Of a stretch of 37,735 nucleotides of DNA, positions 15,657-23,373 are shown in pieces. The stretch covers positions 1-37,735 of the forward strand of contig NZ_JAPFGB010000046.1 in assembly GCF_026241095.1 (NCBI RefSeq), in the 5' to 3' direction. A model generated the notes under the pieces. It searched no databases, had not been told where the DNA came from, and worked only from the letters and a program-made list of their open reading frames with translations. The translations under genes were made by a program, and so were the position numbers. Source of the DNA: Saccharopolyspora sp. NFXS83. Its GTDB lineage: Bacteria; Actinomycetota; Actinomycetes; Mycobacteriales; Pseudonocardiaceae. Each line of letters starts with the position of its first letter. Positions within the stretch are counted from its first letter, which is position 1.

Positions 15657-17399
15657 ATGTCCTTCTCCGTCCAGATGCCCGCGCTAGGCGAAAGCGTCAG
15701 CGAGGGCACGATCACCCGGTGGCTCAAGCAGGTCGGCGACACCGTCGAGGTCGACGAACCCCTGCTGGAGGTCTCCACCGACAAGGTCGACACCGAGATC
15801 CCGTCCCCGGCCGCCGGTGTGCTGCAGCGCATCGTCGCCGAGGAGGACGACACGGTGGAGATCGGCGGCGAGCTCGCCGTCATCGGTGACAGCGCCGATG
15901 GCGGGTCCGCCGCCCCGGCGCAGGAAGCGCCCGCCGCGGAGCCCGCCCCGGCGCAGGAGTCCGCTCCGGCGGCTCCGGCCCAGGAGGCCCCGGCCGCCGA
16001 GCAGCCCGCGGCTCCCACCGCTCCCGCTTCCGGTGGTTCGGCGCAGGGCACCGAGGTGCCGATGCCCGCGCTGGGCGAAAGCGTCAGCGAGGGCACGATC
16101 ACCCGGTGGCTCAAGCAGGTCGGCGACACCGTCGAGGTCGACGAACCCCTGCTGGAGGTCTCCACCGACAAGGTCGACACCGAGATCCCCTCACCGGTGG
16201 CGGGCACGCTGCTGGAGATCGCCGCGAACGAGGACGACACCGTCGAGGTCGGCGGCAAGCTGGCCGTGGTCGGTGAGCAGGGCGCCGCACCGGCGGCCCC
16301 GGCGCAGCCCGCGCCGGAACCCGCTCCGGCCGCCCCGGCTCCCGAGCCGAAGCCGGAACCGGCCGCCGCGGCCCAGCCCGCCGCTCCGGCCCGGCCCGCG
16401 GCCCCGGCGCAGCCCGCCGCGCCCGCGCAGCCCGCGTCGTCGGCCCCGTCCGGGAGCACCCCGTACGTGACGCCGCTGGTGCGCAAGCTGGCCAACCAGC
16501 ACGGCATCGACCTGTCCCAGGTCCAGGGCAGCGGCGTCGGCGGTCGCATCCGCAAGCAGGACGTGCAGGCCGCGGTGGACGCCGCGAAGTCGCAGACCGC
16601 CGCTCCGGCGGCTCCGGCGGCGGCGAAGTCCAGCGCTCCGGCCCGGCAGGTCGAGCAGTCGGACGAGGCCGACGCGCTGCGCGGCACCACGCAGAAGATG
16701 TCCCGCCTGCGCCAGCTGCTGGCCCGTCGCATGGTCGAGTCGCTGCAGACCGCCGCTCAGCTGACCACGGTGATCGAGGTCGACGTGACCCGCATCGCCA
16801 AGCTGCGCCAGCAGGCGAAGGGCACCTTCGAGGCCGCGGAGGGCGTGAAGCTGTCCTTCCTGCCCTTCTTCGCGAAGGCCGCGACCGAGGCGCTCAAGCT
16901 GCACCCGAAGGTCAACGCCTCGGTCAACGAGGAGACCAAGGAGATCACCTACCACGCGGCCGAGCACCTGTCGGTCGCCGTGGACACGCCGCGCGGGCTG
17001 GTCTCGCCGGTGATCCACGACGCCGGGGACCTCAACCTCGGCGGGCTGGCCCGCAAGATCTCCGACGTGGCCGAGCGCACCCGGAACAACAAGCTCAAGC
17101 CCGACGAGCTGTCCGGGGGCACGTTCACGATCACCAACACCGGCAGCCGCGGCGCGCTGTTCGACACCCCGATCCTGAACCCGCCGCAGGTGGGCATGCT
17201 GGGCACGGGGACCGTCGTGAAGCGTCCCGTGGTGGTCTCCGACGACAACGGCGGCGACACCATCGCGATCCGCTCGATGGTGTACCTGGCGCTGTCCTAC
17301 GACCACCGGCTGGTCGACGGCGCGGACGCGGCGCGGTTCCTGAGCACGCTCAAGCAGCGGCTGGAGGACGGCGCGTTCGAGGCCGACCTGGGCCTGTGA
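15657..17399 (+). CDS. sucB: Dihydrolipoamide acyltransferase (E2) with two lipoyl domains
   Basis: This is the acyltransferase core of a 2-oxoacid dehydrogenase complex. The 580-residue order is lipoyl domain 1 (about 2-78, Lys43 in STDKVDTE), Ala/Pro linker, lipoyl domain 2 (about 133-208, Lys172), a second Ala/Pro linker, E3-binding domain (about 268-305, [20 protein letters not shown]) and a catalytic domain with HRLVDG (His550, Asp554). Databases call actinobacterial members SucB, but the M. tuberculosis homologue DlaT serves pyruvate dehydrogenase, so the substrate may be acetyl rather than succinyl. GAGGAG precedes ATG 15657. Codons 7-49 and 136-178 are nearly identical at DNA level. 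Confidence 0.95.
   Translation: MSFSVQMPALGESVSEGTITRWLKQVGDTVEVDEPLLEVSTDKVDTEIPSPAAGVLQRIVAEEDDTVEIGGELAVIGDSADGGSAAPAQEAPAAEPAPAQESAPAAPAQEAPAAEQPAAPTAPASGGSAQGTEVPMPALGESVSEGTITRWLKQVGDTVEVDEPLLEVSTDKVDTEIPSPVAGTLLEIAANEDDTVEVGGKLAVVGEQGAAPAAPAQPAPEPAPAAPAPEPKPEPAAAAQPAAPARPAAPAQPAAPAQPASSAPSGSTPYVTPLVRKLANQHGIDLSQVQGSGVGGRIRKQDVQAAVDAAKSQTAAPAAPAAAKSSAPARQVEQSDEADALRGTTQKMSRLRQLLARRMVESLQTAAQLTTVIEVDVTRIAKLRQQAKGTFEAAEGVKLSFLPFFAKAATEALKLHPKVNASVNEETKEITYHAAEHLSVAVDTPRGLVSPVIHDAGDLNLGGLARKISDVAERTRNNKLKPDELSGGTFTITNTGSRGALFDTPILNPPQVGMLGTGTVVKRPVVVSDDNGGDTIAIRSMVYLALSYDHRLVDGADAARFLSTLKQRLEDGAFEADLGL
15675..15802 (+). repeat. 128-bp direct repeat, unit 1 (lipoyl domain 1)
   Basis: This unit matches 16062-16189 at 127 of 128 positions; the only difference is A at 15686 against G at 16073 (CTA versus CTG, both Leu). 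Identity stops abruptly after GAGATCCC. Confidence 0.95.
16062..16189 (+). repeat. 128-bp direct repeat, unit 2 (lipoyl domain 2)
   Basis: This is the second unit, 387 bp downstream in the same frame. The remainder of the two lipoyl domains has diverged normally (for example [19 protein letters not shown] versus [19 protein letters not shown]). Confidence 0.95.
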
Positions 17400-17419
17400 C
17401 GCCCCGGGTGTGACATTTC

Positions 17420-17459
17420 CGCGAAGGGCCGCTCACCTGCGGGTGGGCGGCCCTTCGCG
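17420..17459 (+). terminator. Terminator of the lpdA-sucB unit
   Basis: The 13-base arms CGCGAAGGGCCGC and its exact complement (17420-17432, 17447-17459) are extended by a CACC/GGTG inner stem with a TGCG loop. Confidence 0.85.
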
Positions 17460-17526
17460 TCGTCCGGGCGGCACCGGGGCCGGGAAATGTGTCGCGCACG
17501 GAAGATCGTTGCGGGACGATCGGGGC

Positions 17527-18414
17527 ATGCGCGTGGTTATCGCCGGTTCGTCCGGGTTGATCGGCACGAGTCTCGTGGCCGCGTTGCGGCAAGGCGAGCA
17601 CGAGGTGCGGCGGCTGGTGCGGCGGCGCCCGGAAGCACCTGACGAGCACGGCTGGGACCCGGCCGAGGACTTGCTCGACGAGGAGGCGCTGGCCGGCGCG
17701 GACGCGGTGGTGAACCTGTGCGGTGCGGGGCTGGCGGACCGCCGCTGGAGCACCGAGCGCAAGGAGCTGCTGGTGTCCTCGCGGGTGCGGCCGACCGCAC
17801 TGCTGGCCGAGGCGGTGGCCCGGCACGGCGTACCGACGCTGATCAACGGTTCGGCGGTCGGCTTCTACGGCGACACCGGCGAGCTGCCGGTGACCGAGTC
17901 GTCGCCACCGGGATCGGGTTTCCTCGCGGACCTGTGCCGCCAGTGGGAGGCGGCGACCAGCCCGGCGGTGGGCGCGGGAGCGCGCGTCGTGCGGTCGCGC
18001 ACCGGCTTGGTGATCGCGCCCTCGGGCGGTCTCATCGGTCGGCTCAAACCGCTGTTCTCGGTGCTGCTGGGCGCCAAGCTCGGCGACGGCACGCAGTACA
18101 TGCCGTGGATCTCGCTGGACGACGCGGTGGGCGCGCTCCGGTTCCTGGTCGAGCACGAGGACGTGTCGGGGCCGGTGAACCTGACCGGACCGGCGCCGGT
18201 GACGAACGCCGAGTTCACCCGCGCACTGGGTGCCGCCCTGGGGCGGCCCGCGCCGTGGACGGTGCCGGAGTTCGTGCTGCGCACCGCGCTGGGCCAGGTG
18301 GCCGACGAGGCCCTGCTGACGGGCCAGCGCGCGCTCCCGGAACAGCTGGACGAACACGGCTACCCGTTCGCCCACCCGACCCTGGACGCCGCCCTGACCC
18401 CCGTCACGGGCTGA
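17527..18414 (+). CDS. TIGR01777-family NAD(P)-binding epimerase-like protein
   Basis: The 295-residue protein is an extended short-chain dehydrogenase. It has a Rossmann start MRVVIAGSSGLIGTSLVAAL (GxxGxxG), the family segments GADAVVNLCGAGLADRRWS, LINGSAVGFYGDTG and YMPWISLDDAVGAL, and a C-terminal DUF1731-type region ending in ALLTGQRALPEQL. Family members such as SulA/YfcH have no settled substrate. In related genomes it sits between the E2 gene and lipB (Rv2216 from memory), as here. ATG 17527 is preceded by GACGAT-N6, a weak leaderless arrangement, and has no ribosome-binding site. Confidence 0.9.
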   Translation: MRVVIAGSSGLIGTSLVAALRQGEHEVRRLVRRRPEAPDEHGWDPAEDLLDEEALAGADAVVNLCGAGLADRRWSTERKELLVSSRVRPTALLAEAVARHGVPTLINGSAVGFYGDTGELPVTESSPPGSGFLADLCRQWEAATSPAVGAGARVVRSRTGLVIAPSGGLIGRLKPLFSVLLGAKLGDGTQYMPWISLDDAVGALRFLVEHEDVSGPVNLTGPAPVTNAEFTRALGAALGRPAPWTVPEFVLRTALGQVADEALLTGQRALPEQLDEHGYPFAHPTLDAALTPVTG

Positions 18415-18470
18415 ACGCGCCCCTCCGTCCTCGCGGCGAAGCCGTGCCTGCGCGAACGCCGGATAGCCCC

Positions 18471-18556
18471 CTCGGTCAGCTGCCTTCTCGCGAGCACGGC
18501 ATTCGTGCGTGCGGAGCCACTCGCGGAGTTGATCCCGCGGCGAGAAGGACGCCGAG
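18471..18556. repeat. Palindromic intergenic repeat, copy B
   Basis: The core arms CCTTCTCGC (18483-18491) and GCGAGAAGG (18540-18548) pair exactly, and CTCGG/CCGAG (18471-18475, 18552-18556) close an outer stem. The centre shares GCGGAGCCACTCG and GATCCCGC with copy A at 2022-2116. It separates the TIGR01777 gene from lipB. Confidence 0.8.
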
Positions 18557-18599
18557 CCACCCGACCCCTACGCGGAACGAGCGGGAACAGCCCTCGGCG

Positions 18600-18611
18600 T
18601 AGCCTGGCACC
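18600..18611 (+). promoter_or_regulatory. Leaderless promoter of lipB
   Basis: TAGCCT at 18600-18605, then six bases, then GTG 18612. The same hexamer and spacing precede lipA. Confidence 0.65.
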
Positions 18612-19358
18612 GTGAGTCGTGCGGAGATGTCATGTCGCGCCTCGACCGATCCGGTCGACGTGCGTGAACTGGGAAGAATCGACTACCTGGACGCCTGGGA
18701 CCTCCAGCGGGAACTGGCCACGAGCCGCGCTGAGGGCTCCGGGCCGGACACCCTGCTGCTGCTGGAGCACCCGTCGGTGTACACCGCCGGGAAGCGCACC
18801 CAGCCGGAGGATCGGCCGCAGGACGGGACGCCGGTGATCGACGTGGACCGCGGCGGCAAGATCACGTGGCACGGTCCGGGGCAGATCGTGGGCTACCCGA
18901 TCCTCGGGCTGTCCGATCCGATCGACGTCGTCGACTACGTGCGCCGCCTGGAGCAGGGCTTGATCCGCACGTGCGCGCGGTTCGGCGTGGCGACCGGCCG
19001 GGTGGAGGGGCGCAGCGGCGTGTGGCTCGCGGCGGACGACGTCCTCCCGGAGCGCAAGATCGCGGCGATCGGGATCCGGGTGCAGCGCGGCGTGACGATG
19101 CACGGCTTGGAGCTCAACTGCACCCCGGACATGGGCCAGTTCGACCGGATCGTCCCGTGCGGCATCCGGGACGCGGGGGTCACGTCGTTGTCGGCGGAGC
19201 TGGGACGTGAGGTACCGATCGACGAAGTGCTGCCGTTGGTCCGCCAGGACGTGCTGGACGCCGTGGACGGGGCGCTGCCGGTGACGGAGTCCGACATCCC
19301 GCGAGTGGAGCCGGAGGCCGCCGGGGTGACGCTGGCGTTGGATCCGACCCTCCGCTGA
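18612..19358 (+). CDS. lipB: Lipoyl(octanoyl) transferase
   Basis: LipB moves octanoate from acyl carrier protein to the lipoyl-domain lysine of E2 and related proteins, providing the substrate of LipA. The 248-residue protein has the family motifs [56 protein letters not shown] and IVPCGI. The catalytic pair is Lys149 and Cys183 (thioester acceptor). GTG 18612 was taken because it follows a -10 hexamer directly; ATG 18627 is a later alternative (MSCRASTDP). LipB, LipA, the E2 and Lpd genes in one 11-kb stretch reconstruct the lipoate pathway from synthesis to use. Confidence 0.95.
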   Translation: MSRAEMSCRASTDPVDVRELGRIDYLDAWDLQRELATSRAEGSGPDTLLLLEHPSVYTAGKRTQPEDRPQDGTPVIDVDRGGKITWHGPGQIVGYPILGLSDPIDVVDYVRRLEQGLIRTCARFGVATGRVEGRSGVWLAADDVLPERKIAAIGIRVQRGVTMHGLELNCTPDMGQFDRIVPCGIRDAGVTSLSAELGREVPIDEVLPLVRQDVLDAVDGALPVTESDIPRVEPEAAGVTLALDPTLR

Positions 19359-19383
19359 CAACCGAACTCCACTCCTCTAGTAT
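19355..19383 (+). promoter_or_regulatory. Sigma-70-like promoter of the serine hydrolase gene
   Basis: CTGACA at 19355-19360 overlaps the lipB stop codon. It is separated by exactly 17 bases from TAGTAT at 19378-19383. Transcription would start near 19390, inside the loop of the hairpin at 19368-19413. Confidence 0.6.
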
Positions 19384-19413
19384 TCCAAAATTACGGACTA
19401 CTAGAGGAGTGGA
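19368..19413. repeat. Near-perfect 19-bp inverted repeat covering the -10 box and the ribosome-binding site
   Basis: Arms 19368-19386 and 19395-19413 pair at 18 of 19 positions around an eight-base AAAATTAC loop. The right arm contains the AGAGGAG ribosome-binding site and ends three bases before the ATG. The left arm contains the -10 hexamer. It may be an operator, an RNA hairpin, or both. Confidence 0.85.
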
Positions 19414-19416
19414 CTC

Positions 19417-20562
19417 ATGCCGCTGTCCCGCCGCACCCTGCTGACCGGCTGCACCGCCGCCGTCGCCGCCCTGCCGCTGCTCACCGCGTGCTCGCCCGCG
19501 CAGGCACGCAGCTCGATCGCGGGCCCGCGCGCCGCCGACCCCGACCTGAGCACCGCCGACGGCTGGCTCACCTGGATCGCCGGCAACCGCGAGCACCTCG
19601 CCCTCACCCTGACCGACACCGCGGGCCTGCGGATCGCGCACCGCGCGCGCACGCCGCAGCCGCTGGCGTCGGCGGTGAAGGCCGCGCACCTCGCCGCGTA
19701 CGCCACCGCCGTCGCCGAAGGCAGGCTCGACCCGGACGAGCAGGTCCGCGTCGGCGACTGGGAGCGCTATTACGTGCCCACCGACGGCGGCGCGCACTCC
19801 AACGCGCTCACCGAACTCGGCATCCCCACCGACGCCACCGGCCTGTACGCCGCCGACCCCGAACGACGGGTCGCGCTGGAGCAGCTGGCGACGATGATGA
19901 TCGCCCACAGCGACAGCGCGGCACCCGACTTCCTGCGCGACCGGCTCGGCACCGAAGCCGTGCTGCACGCCGCGCGAGCAGGCGGCTGGCACGACGCGGA
20001 CGTGCGCTCCCTGTGCGCGGAATACCTGTTCCTGGTGCTCCCGGACGAGGCCCCGGCACCCGGCACACCGCTGCCGCGACGGCTCGAAATCGGCTTCGAC
20101 CTGGAACGCCGCCACCGCGACGACGAAACCCTGCGGGCCCAGGTGCGCGACCGGCTGCTCACCCGGCCGCTGCCGTCCTACGACGCCCAGCTGACCTGGG
20201 CGTCGGGCACCGCCGCGAGCACCCCGGAGCAGCTCGCGGCACTGCACCGCTCCCTCGCCGAAGGCCGCTACCTGCCCGGCCCGGCCGGGGACATCGCGCG
20301 CGGCGTCCTGGAGCGCCAAGCCGCGGGCAACCTGCCCGAGGGCATGCTCGGCTTCGGGTACAAGGGCGGCAGCCTCCCCGGCGTGCTCACCGCGGGAATG
20401 TCCGTGCGCTTCGCCGACGGCCGCGTCGCCGCCGGGGCGTTGCTCGCGCACGGCGAGATCTCCGCGGCCCAGCTGCAGAAGGGCGACCCGTCGCTGCCGC
20501 TGCTGACAGCGGTGCAGGACCCGGCATGGCGGGACCGGCTGCTCTCGGCACTGCGTGGATGA
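19417..20562 (+). CDS. Lipoprotein serine hydrolase of the class A beta-lactamase/PBP fold
   Basis: The 381-residue protein starts MPLSRRTLLTGCTAAVA, a twin-arginine-like signal, and has a lipobox LTAC with Cys25 as the lipidated residue, so it is probably an exported membrane-anchored lipoprotein. The active-site set of serine beta-lactamases is partly visible: SxxK as Ser85-Ala-Val-Lys88, an SDS triad in MIAHSDSAAPDF, and a KTG-like KGG at 316-318 (YKGGSLPG). No EPELN-like deacylation loop is obvious, so it could be a peptidase or esterase and not a resistance enzyme. AGAGGAG lies before ATG 19417 but within a hairpin arm. A regulator gene follows immediately. Confidence 0.85.
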   Translation: MPLSRRTLLTGCTAAVAALPLLTACSPAQARSSIAGPRAADPDLSTADGWLTWIAGNREHLALTLTDTAGLRIAHRARTPQPLASAVKAAHLAAYATAVAEGRLDPDEQVRVGDWERYYVPTDGGAHSNALTELGIPTDATGLYAADPERRVALEQLATMMIAHSDSAAPDFLRDRLGTEAVLHAARAGGWHDADVRSLCAEYLFLVLPDEAPAPGTPLPRRLEIGFDLERRHRDDETLRAQVRDRLLTRPLPSYDAQLTWASGTAASTPEQLAALHRSLAEGRYLPGPAGDIARGVLERQAAGNLPEGMLGFGYKGGSLPGVLTAGMSVRFADGRVAAGALLAHGEISAAQLQKGDPSLPLLTAVQDPAWRDRLLSALRG

Positions 20563-20576
20563 GGCAAGCTCGACTG

Positions 20577-21047
20577 GTGAGCTCCGACGACGTGCATTCC
20601 CGGCTGGCCGCGCTCGAACAGCGGGTCGCCGAGCTAGAAGGCCGACCCGCCGCTCCCGCGCGTGAACCCAGCGGCGGATCCGTTGCCTACCAGGGCAGGC
20701 TCGGCGAACCGCTCGCGCTGGAGTGGAACATCCACGTCGATCCGGTCCAGGTGCTGGATCTGCCGGACGCGCCGCGCACCGACGTGCTCGCCGCGCTGGG
20801 CCACCCGCTGCGGGCGGCGTTGGTGCGCAGGCTCGCCGAATCGGGTCCGGCCACGACGGCAGAGCTGCAGGAGGCCGCGGAGCTCGGCTCGACGGGGCAG
20901 CTCTACCACCACATCAAGAGCCTCACCGGCTGCGGACTGGTCGAGCAGGACAAGCGCGGTTCCTACCGGCTGCGCTCGCAGGCCACCGTGCCCGCGCTCG
21001 TCCTGCTCACCGCCGCGTCCGACATCGCCGGACAGCTCCGGCCCTGA
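20577..21047 (+). CDS. Winged-helix (ArsR-like) transcriptional regulator
   Basis: The 156-residue protein has an N-terminal coiled-coil (SRLAALEQRVAELEG), a linker, then a winged HTH of ArsR type: TDVLAALGHPLRAALVRRLAESGPATTAELQEAAELGSTGQLYHHIKSLTGCGLVEQDKRGSYRL. No cysteine pair or other metal-sensing motif is present, so the signal is not a typical ArsR metal. GTG 20577 is preferred (CAAGCT six bases upstream); an in-frame ATG at 20559 overlaps the previous stop as ATGA and would give six more residues with coupling. Position makes the serine hydrolase gene a candidate target. It converges on the LLM gene six bases away. Confidence 0.8.
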   Translation: MSSDDVHSRLAALEQRVAELEGRPAAPAREPSGGSVAYQGRLGEPLALEWNIHVDPVQVLDLPDAPRTDVLAALGHPLRAALVRRLAESGPATTAELQEAAELGSTGQLYHHIKSLTGCGLVEQDKRGSYRLRSQATVPALVLLTAASDIAGQLRP

Positions 21048-21053
21048 CCGCCG

Positions 21054-22001
21054 TCAGCTCAGCTGCGGGGCGACCTCGGCGGCGACCAGATCGACGTGGT
21101 CGAGGTCGGCCAGGTCCAGCACCTGCAGGTACAGCCGGGTGATGCCGGTGCGCTCCCGCCAAGTGCCGATCTTGTCCACGGCCTCGGCGGGGGTACCGGC
21201 GAGGCCGTTGGCGCGCAGCTCGTCGACGTCCCGGCCGATGGCGGCGGCCCGCCGCGCGATCTCCGCGTCGTCCTTGCCGACGCACAGCACCAGCGCAGCG
21301 GAGCGGACGATCTCGCCCGCGTCCCTGCCGATCGCCGTGCAGGCCGCCGCGACCCGCTCGTACTGCGCGGTGGCGGTGTCGAGGTCGGTGAACGGCAGGT
21401 TGAACTCGTCGGCGAAGCGCGCGGCCAGTTCCGGCGTGCGCTTCTTGCCGCCGCCGCCGATGAGCACCGGCGGCCGTGGGCGCTGCGCCGGCTTCGGCAG
21501 CGCCGGCGCGTCGGTCAGCTGGTAGTACTGCCCGTCGAAGCTGAACGTCTCCCCCGCCGGCGTGTCCCACAGCCCGGTGATGATCTCCAGCTGCTCGGCG
21601 TAGCGGTCGAACCGTTCCTTCAGCGCCGGGAACGGGATGCCGTAGGCCGCGTGCTCCTCCTCGTACCAACCGCTGCCCAGGCCGAATTCGAGGCGTCCGC
21701 CGGACATCTGGTCGACCTGCGCGGCGGCGATCGCCAACGGCCCCGGGTAGCGGAACGTTCCGGCGGTCATCAGCGTGCCCAGCCGCACCCGCGAGGTCTC
21801 CCGCGCCAGCCCGCCGAGCGTCACCCAGGCGTCGGTGGGTCCGGGTTCACCGGACACCGACCCCATCTTCAGGTAGTGGTCGGAGCGGAAGAACGCGTCG
21901 TAGCCCGCCGCCTCGGTGGCCTTGGCCACGCGCAGCAGGTCGTCGTAGGTGGCCCCTTGCTGGGGCTCGGTGAAAATGCGGAGTTTGAATGCCTCGGTCA
22001 C
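21054..22001 (-). CDS. LLM-class F420-dependent oxidoreductase
   Basis: The 315-residue protein is a luciferase-like TIM barrel. Landmarks include AAGYDAFFRSDHYLKMG, TWVTLGGLARET-like DAWVTLGGLARETSRVRLGTLM, LEFGLGSGWYEEEHAAYGIPFP and RPPVLIGGGGKKRTPELAARFADEFNLP. Actinobacterial members mostly use coenzyme F420 as hydride donor; the substrate is unknown. Start is GTG 22001, seven bases after TAGCCT on the minus strand. The TetR regulator gene ends 35 bases upstream in the same direction, so read-through or a shared regulon is possible although this gene has its own promoter. Confidence 0.88.
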   Translation of the reverse strand: MTEAFKLRIFTEPQQGATYDDLLRVAKATEAAGYDAFFRSDHYLKMGSVSGEPGPTDAWVTLGGLARETSRVRLGTLMTAGTFRYPGPLAIAAAQVDQMSGGRLEFGLGSGWYEEEHAAYGIPFPALKERFDRYAEQLEIITGLWDTPAGETFSFDGQYYQLTDAPALPKPAQRPRPPVLIGGGGKKRTPELAARFADEFNLPFTDLDTATAQYERVAAACTAIGRDAGEIVRSAALVLCVGKDDAEIARRAAAIGRDVDELRANGLAGTPAEAVDKIGTWRERTGITRLYLQVLDLADLDHVDLVAAEVAPQLS

Positions 22002-22014
22002 AGGTCCGAGGCTA
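22002..22014 (-). promoter_or_regulatory. Leaderless promoter of the LLM gene
   Basis: On the minus strand TAGCCT (22014-22009), seven bases, then GTG 22001. Confidence 0.6.
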
Positions 22015-22036
22015 ATCCTCGCCGACCGTCGCGCGC

Positions 22037-22648
22037 TCAGACCGCCCGCAGGCCCTGCATCACGGCATCCACGACCTCGCCGACCTCGGCGCTGGTCTTC
22101 TTCTGCTGCGCTGATCCCGCGATGGTGGTGGCGCCGGCGGACAGGGCGCCGAACACGACGTGCGCGAGCGCCTCCACCGGCAGCGGCGTGAACTCGCCCG
22201 CATCGACCAGCGCGCGCAGGGCTTCCCGGATCACGCCGAAGGTGAAGCGCTCCTCCGCCTCCCGCCAGCGTTCCCAGCCCATCACCGCAGGCGCCTCGTG
22301 CACGACGATGCGCTGGTAGGAGGGTTCCAGGCAGACCTTGAGGAACTCGCGGAGCCCGGCGCGAACGGTCTCCCAGATGTTGCCGGAGCCGAACAGTTCG
22401 GCCGACAGCCGCCGCACCACCTGGGTTTCGACCTCCTCGAAGGCGGCCTCGAACAACGCCTGCTTGCCGTTGAAGTGGTGGTAGAGGGCGCCTTTGGTGA
22501 CGCGGGCGCGCTTGGCGATCTCGTCGAGCGATGTTCCGGCGTAGCCCTTCTTCGTGAACAGGACCACCGCCGAATCCACCAGCGCCTGCCTGGTGCTCTC
22601 GGTGTGCTCCACTCGCCGGGGCCGGGCTGTAGCCATACTCACAATCAT
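22037..22648 (-). CDS. TetR-family transcriptional regulator
   Basis: The 203-residue protein has a canonical TetR HTH: ALVDSAVVLFTKKGYAGTSL, DEIAKRARVTKGALYHHFNG and KQALFEAAFEEVE (about residues 22-75). The C-terminal ligand domain is all helical and diverse. ATG 22648 was chosen because GGAGGT lies seven bases upstream; ATG 22636 (MATARPRR) is a shorter option. Two identical palindromes, CATACC-N3-GGTATG, lie between this gene and the divergent unknown gene at 22748, and the first overlaps its own ribosome-binding region, so autoregulation and repression of the neighbour are likely. The inducer is unknown. Confidence 0.92.
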   Translation of the reverse strand: MIVSMATARPRRVEHTESTRQALVDSAVVLFTKKGYAGTSLDEIAKRARVTKGALYHHFNGKQALFEAAFEEVETQVVRRLSAELFGSGNIWETVRAGLREFLKVCLEPSYQRIVVHEAPAVMGWERWREAEERFTFGVIREALRALVDAGEFTPLPVEALAHVVFGALSAGATTIAGSAQQKKTSAEVGEVVDAVMQGLRAV

Positions 22649-22652
22649 AAAA

Positions 22653-22667
22653 CATACCTCCGGTATG
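22653..22667. promoter_or_regulatory. TetR operator 1, CATACC-N3-GGTATG
   Basis: A perfect six-base dyad with a three-base spacer (TCC). On the minus strand it contains the GGAGGTATG that serves as the tetR ribosome-binding site. Confidence 0.75.
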
Positions 22668-22691
22668 GACCCGGTGGTACCTTCGAACCCA

Positions 22692-22706
22692 CATACCCTC
22701 GGTATG
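22692..22706. promoter_or_regulatory. TetR operator 2, CATACC-N3-GGTATG
   Basis: A second copy with identical half-sites and spacer CTC. Its centre lies 39 bp from that of operator 1, close to four helical turns, and 42 bp before the start of the plus-strand gene. TACCTT at 22677 is a possible -10. Confidence 0.75.
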
Positions 22707-22747
22707 CCGCACACCCGGAGTACGCCACCGTCCAGTCTGGAGGAACC

Positions 22748-23263
22748 ATGACCTGGAACGACTTCTACCAGCGGCAACACGCCATCAGGGCAGTCCTCGA
22801 CCACGCCCGCGAACACCCGGCCGCACCCCTGAACCTCGAACTGGTGCCCGCCGCTGAGGCAGCTTTCACCGACCGCGGCGAACTGCTGCGCGCCCTGCAG
22901 CACAAGTGGAGCAACAGCCTCACCGGCCGCATCGACATCGGCATCGAGGACGCCGACTCCGACCCCCGCGGCGACCGGGTCGAGGCCGTGAGCGCCGCCT
23001 GGCGGCGGGCCACCGCGGACAACCCCGTGCTGCGCCGGGTGCTCGACTCGCACGCCGACGACCCGGCGATCATCGGACTGCTGCGCCAGGAGCGGCGGAT
23101 GCTCGCGGTCTCCGCCGGGCTCGCGGAACCGCACGAACCCGCCGCGGAGCTCGACCGCGTCGGCGCCGCGTTCCTGGGCCTGCTGCGCACCGCCGCGCCC
23201 TCCACCCGCACGCGCCGCCGCGGCCCGTTGTCGCAGCTGCGCAGGGTCATTCCCAGCCGCTGA
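22748..23263 (+). CDS. Unrecognised 171-residue protein under TetR control
   Basis: I do not recognise the family. It starts MTWNDFYQRQHAIRAVLDHA, is largely helical, has many charged residues and ends with a basic tail TRTRRRGPLSQLRRVIPSR. There is no signal peptide or membrane segment, so it is probably cytoplasmic. Helical segments LLRALQHKWSNSLTGRIDIG and PVLRRVLDSHADDPAIIGLL are the most regular parts. A TGGAGGAACC site precedes ATG 22748. The divergent TetR gene and the two shared operators make it the regulator's likely target. Confidence 0.78.
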   Translation: MTWNDFYQRQHAIRAVLDHAREHPAAPLNLELVPAAEAAFTDRGELLRALQHKWSNSLTGRIDIGIEDADSDPRGDRVEAVSAAWRRATADNPVLRRVLDSHADDPAIIGLLRQERRMLAVSAGLAEPHEPAAELDRVGAAFLGLLRTAAPSTRTRRRGPLSQLRRVIPSR

Positions 23264-23275
23264 ACCACGACACCG

Positions 23276-23317
23276 GGATCACCCGCGCTCGGCGCGGAAT
23301 TCGCACGGCGGTGATCC
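23276..23317. terminator. Hairpin between the unknown gene and the SDR gene
   Basis: GGATCACC (23276-23283) and GGTGATCC (23310-23317) are exact complements, continuing partly into CGC/GGC. It is related in sequence to the hairpin at 3163-3207. Confidence 0.5.
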
Positions 23318-23373
23318 GATCGTGCTGCGGCACGCCTTTTCCCCGCCCACCGACGCGGGTAAGGGTGGAAGGC

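Noticed and set aside
15910-16450. CRISPR-like or microsatellite array in the E2 gene
   Set aside because: The repeats encode the Ala/Pro linkers and lipoyl domains in frame; spacing is irregular and there are no spacers.
19417-20562. Beta-lactamase resistance gene
   Set aside because: SxxK and KGG motifs are present, but no clear EPELN-type loop and an atypical sequence; only a serine hydrolase of that fold can be supported.
20577-21047. Metal-sensing ArsR repressor
   Set aside because: The winged helix is present but no cysteine or histidine metal site is seen, so only the fold is claimed.
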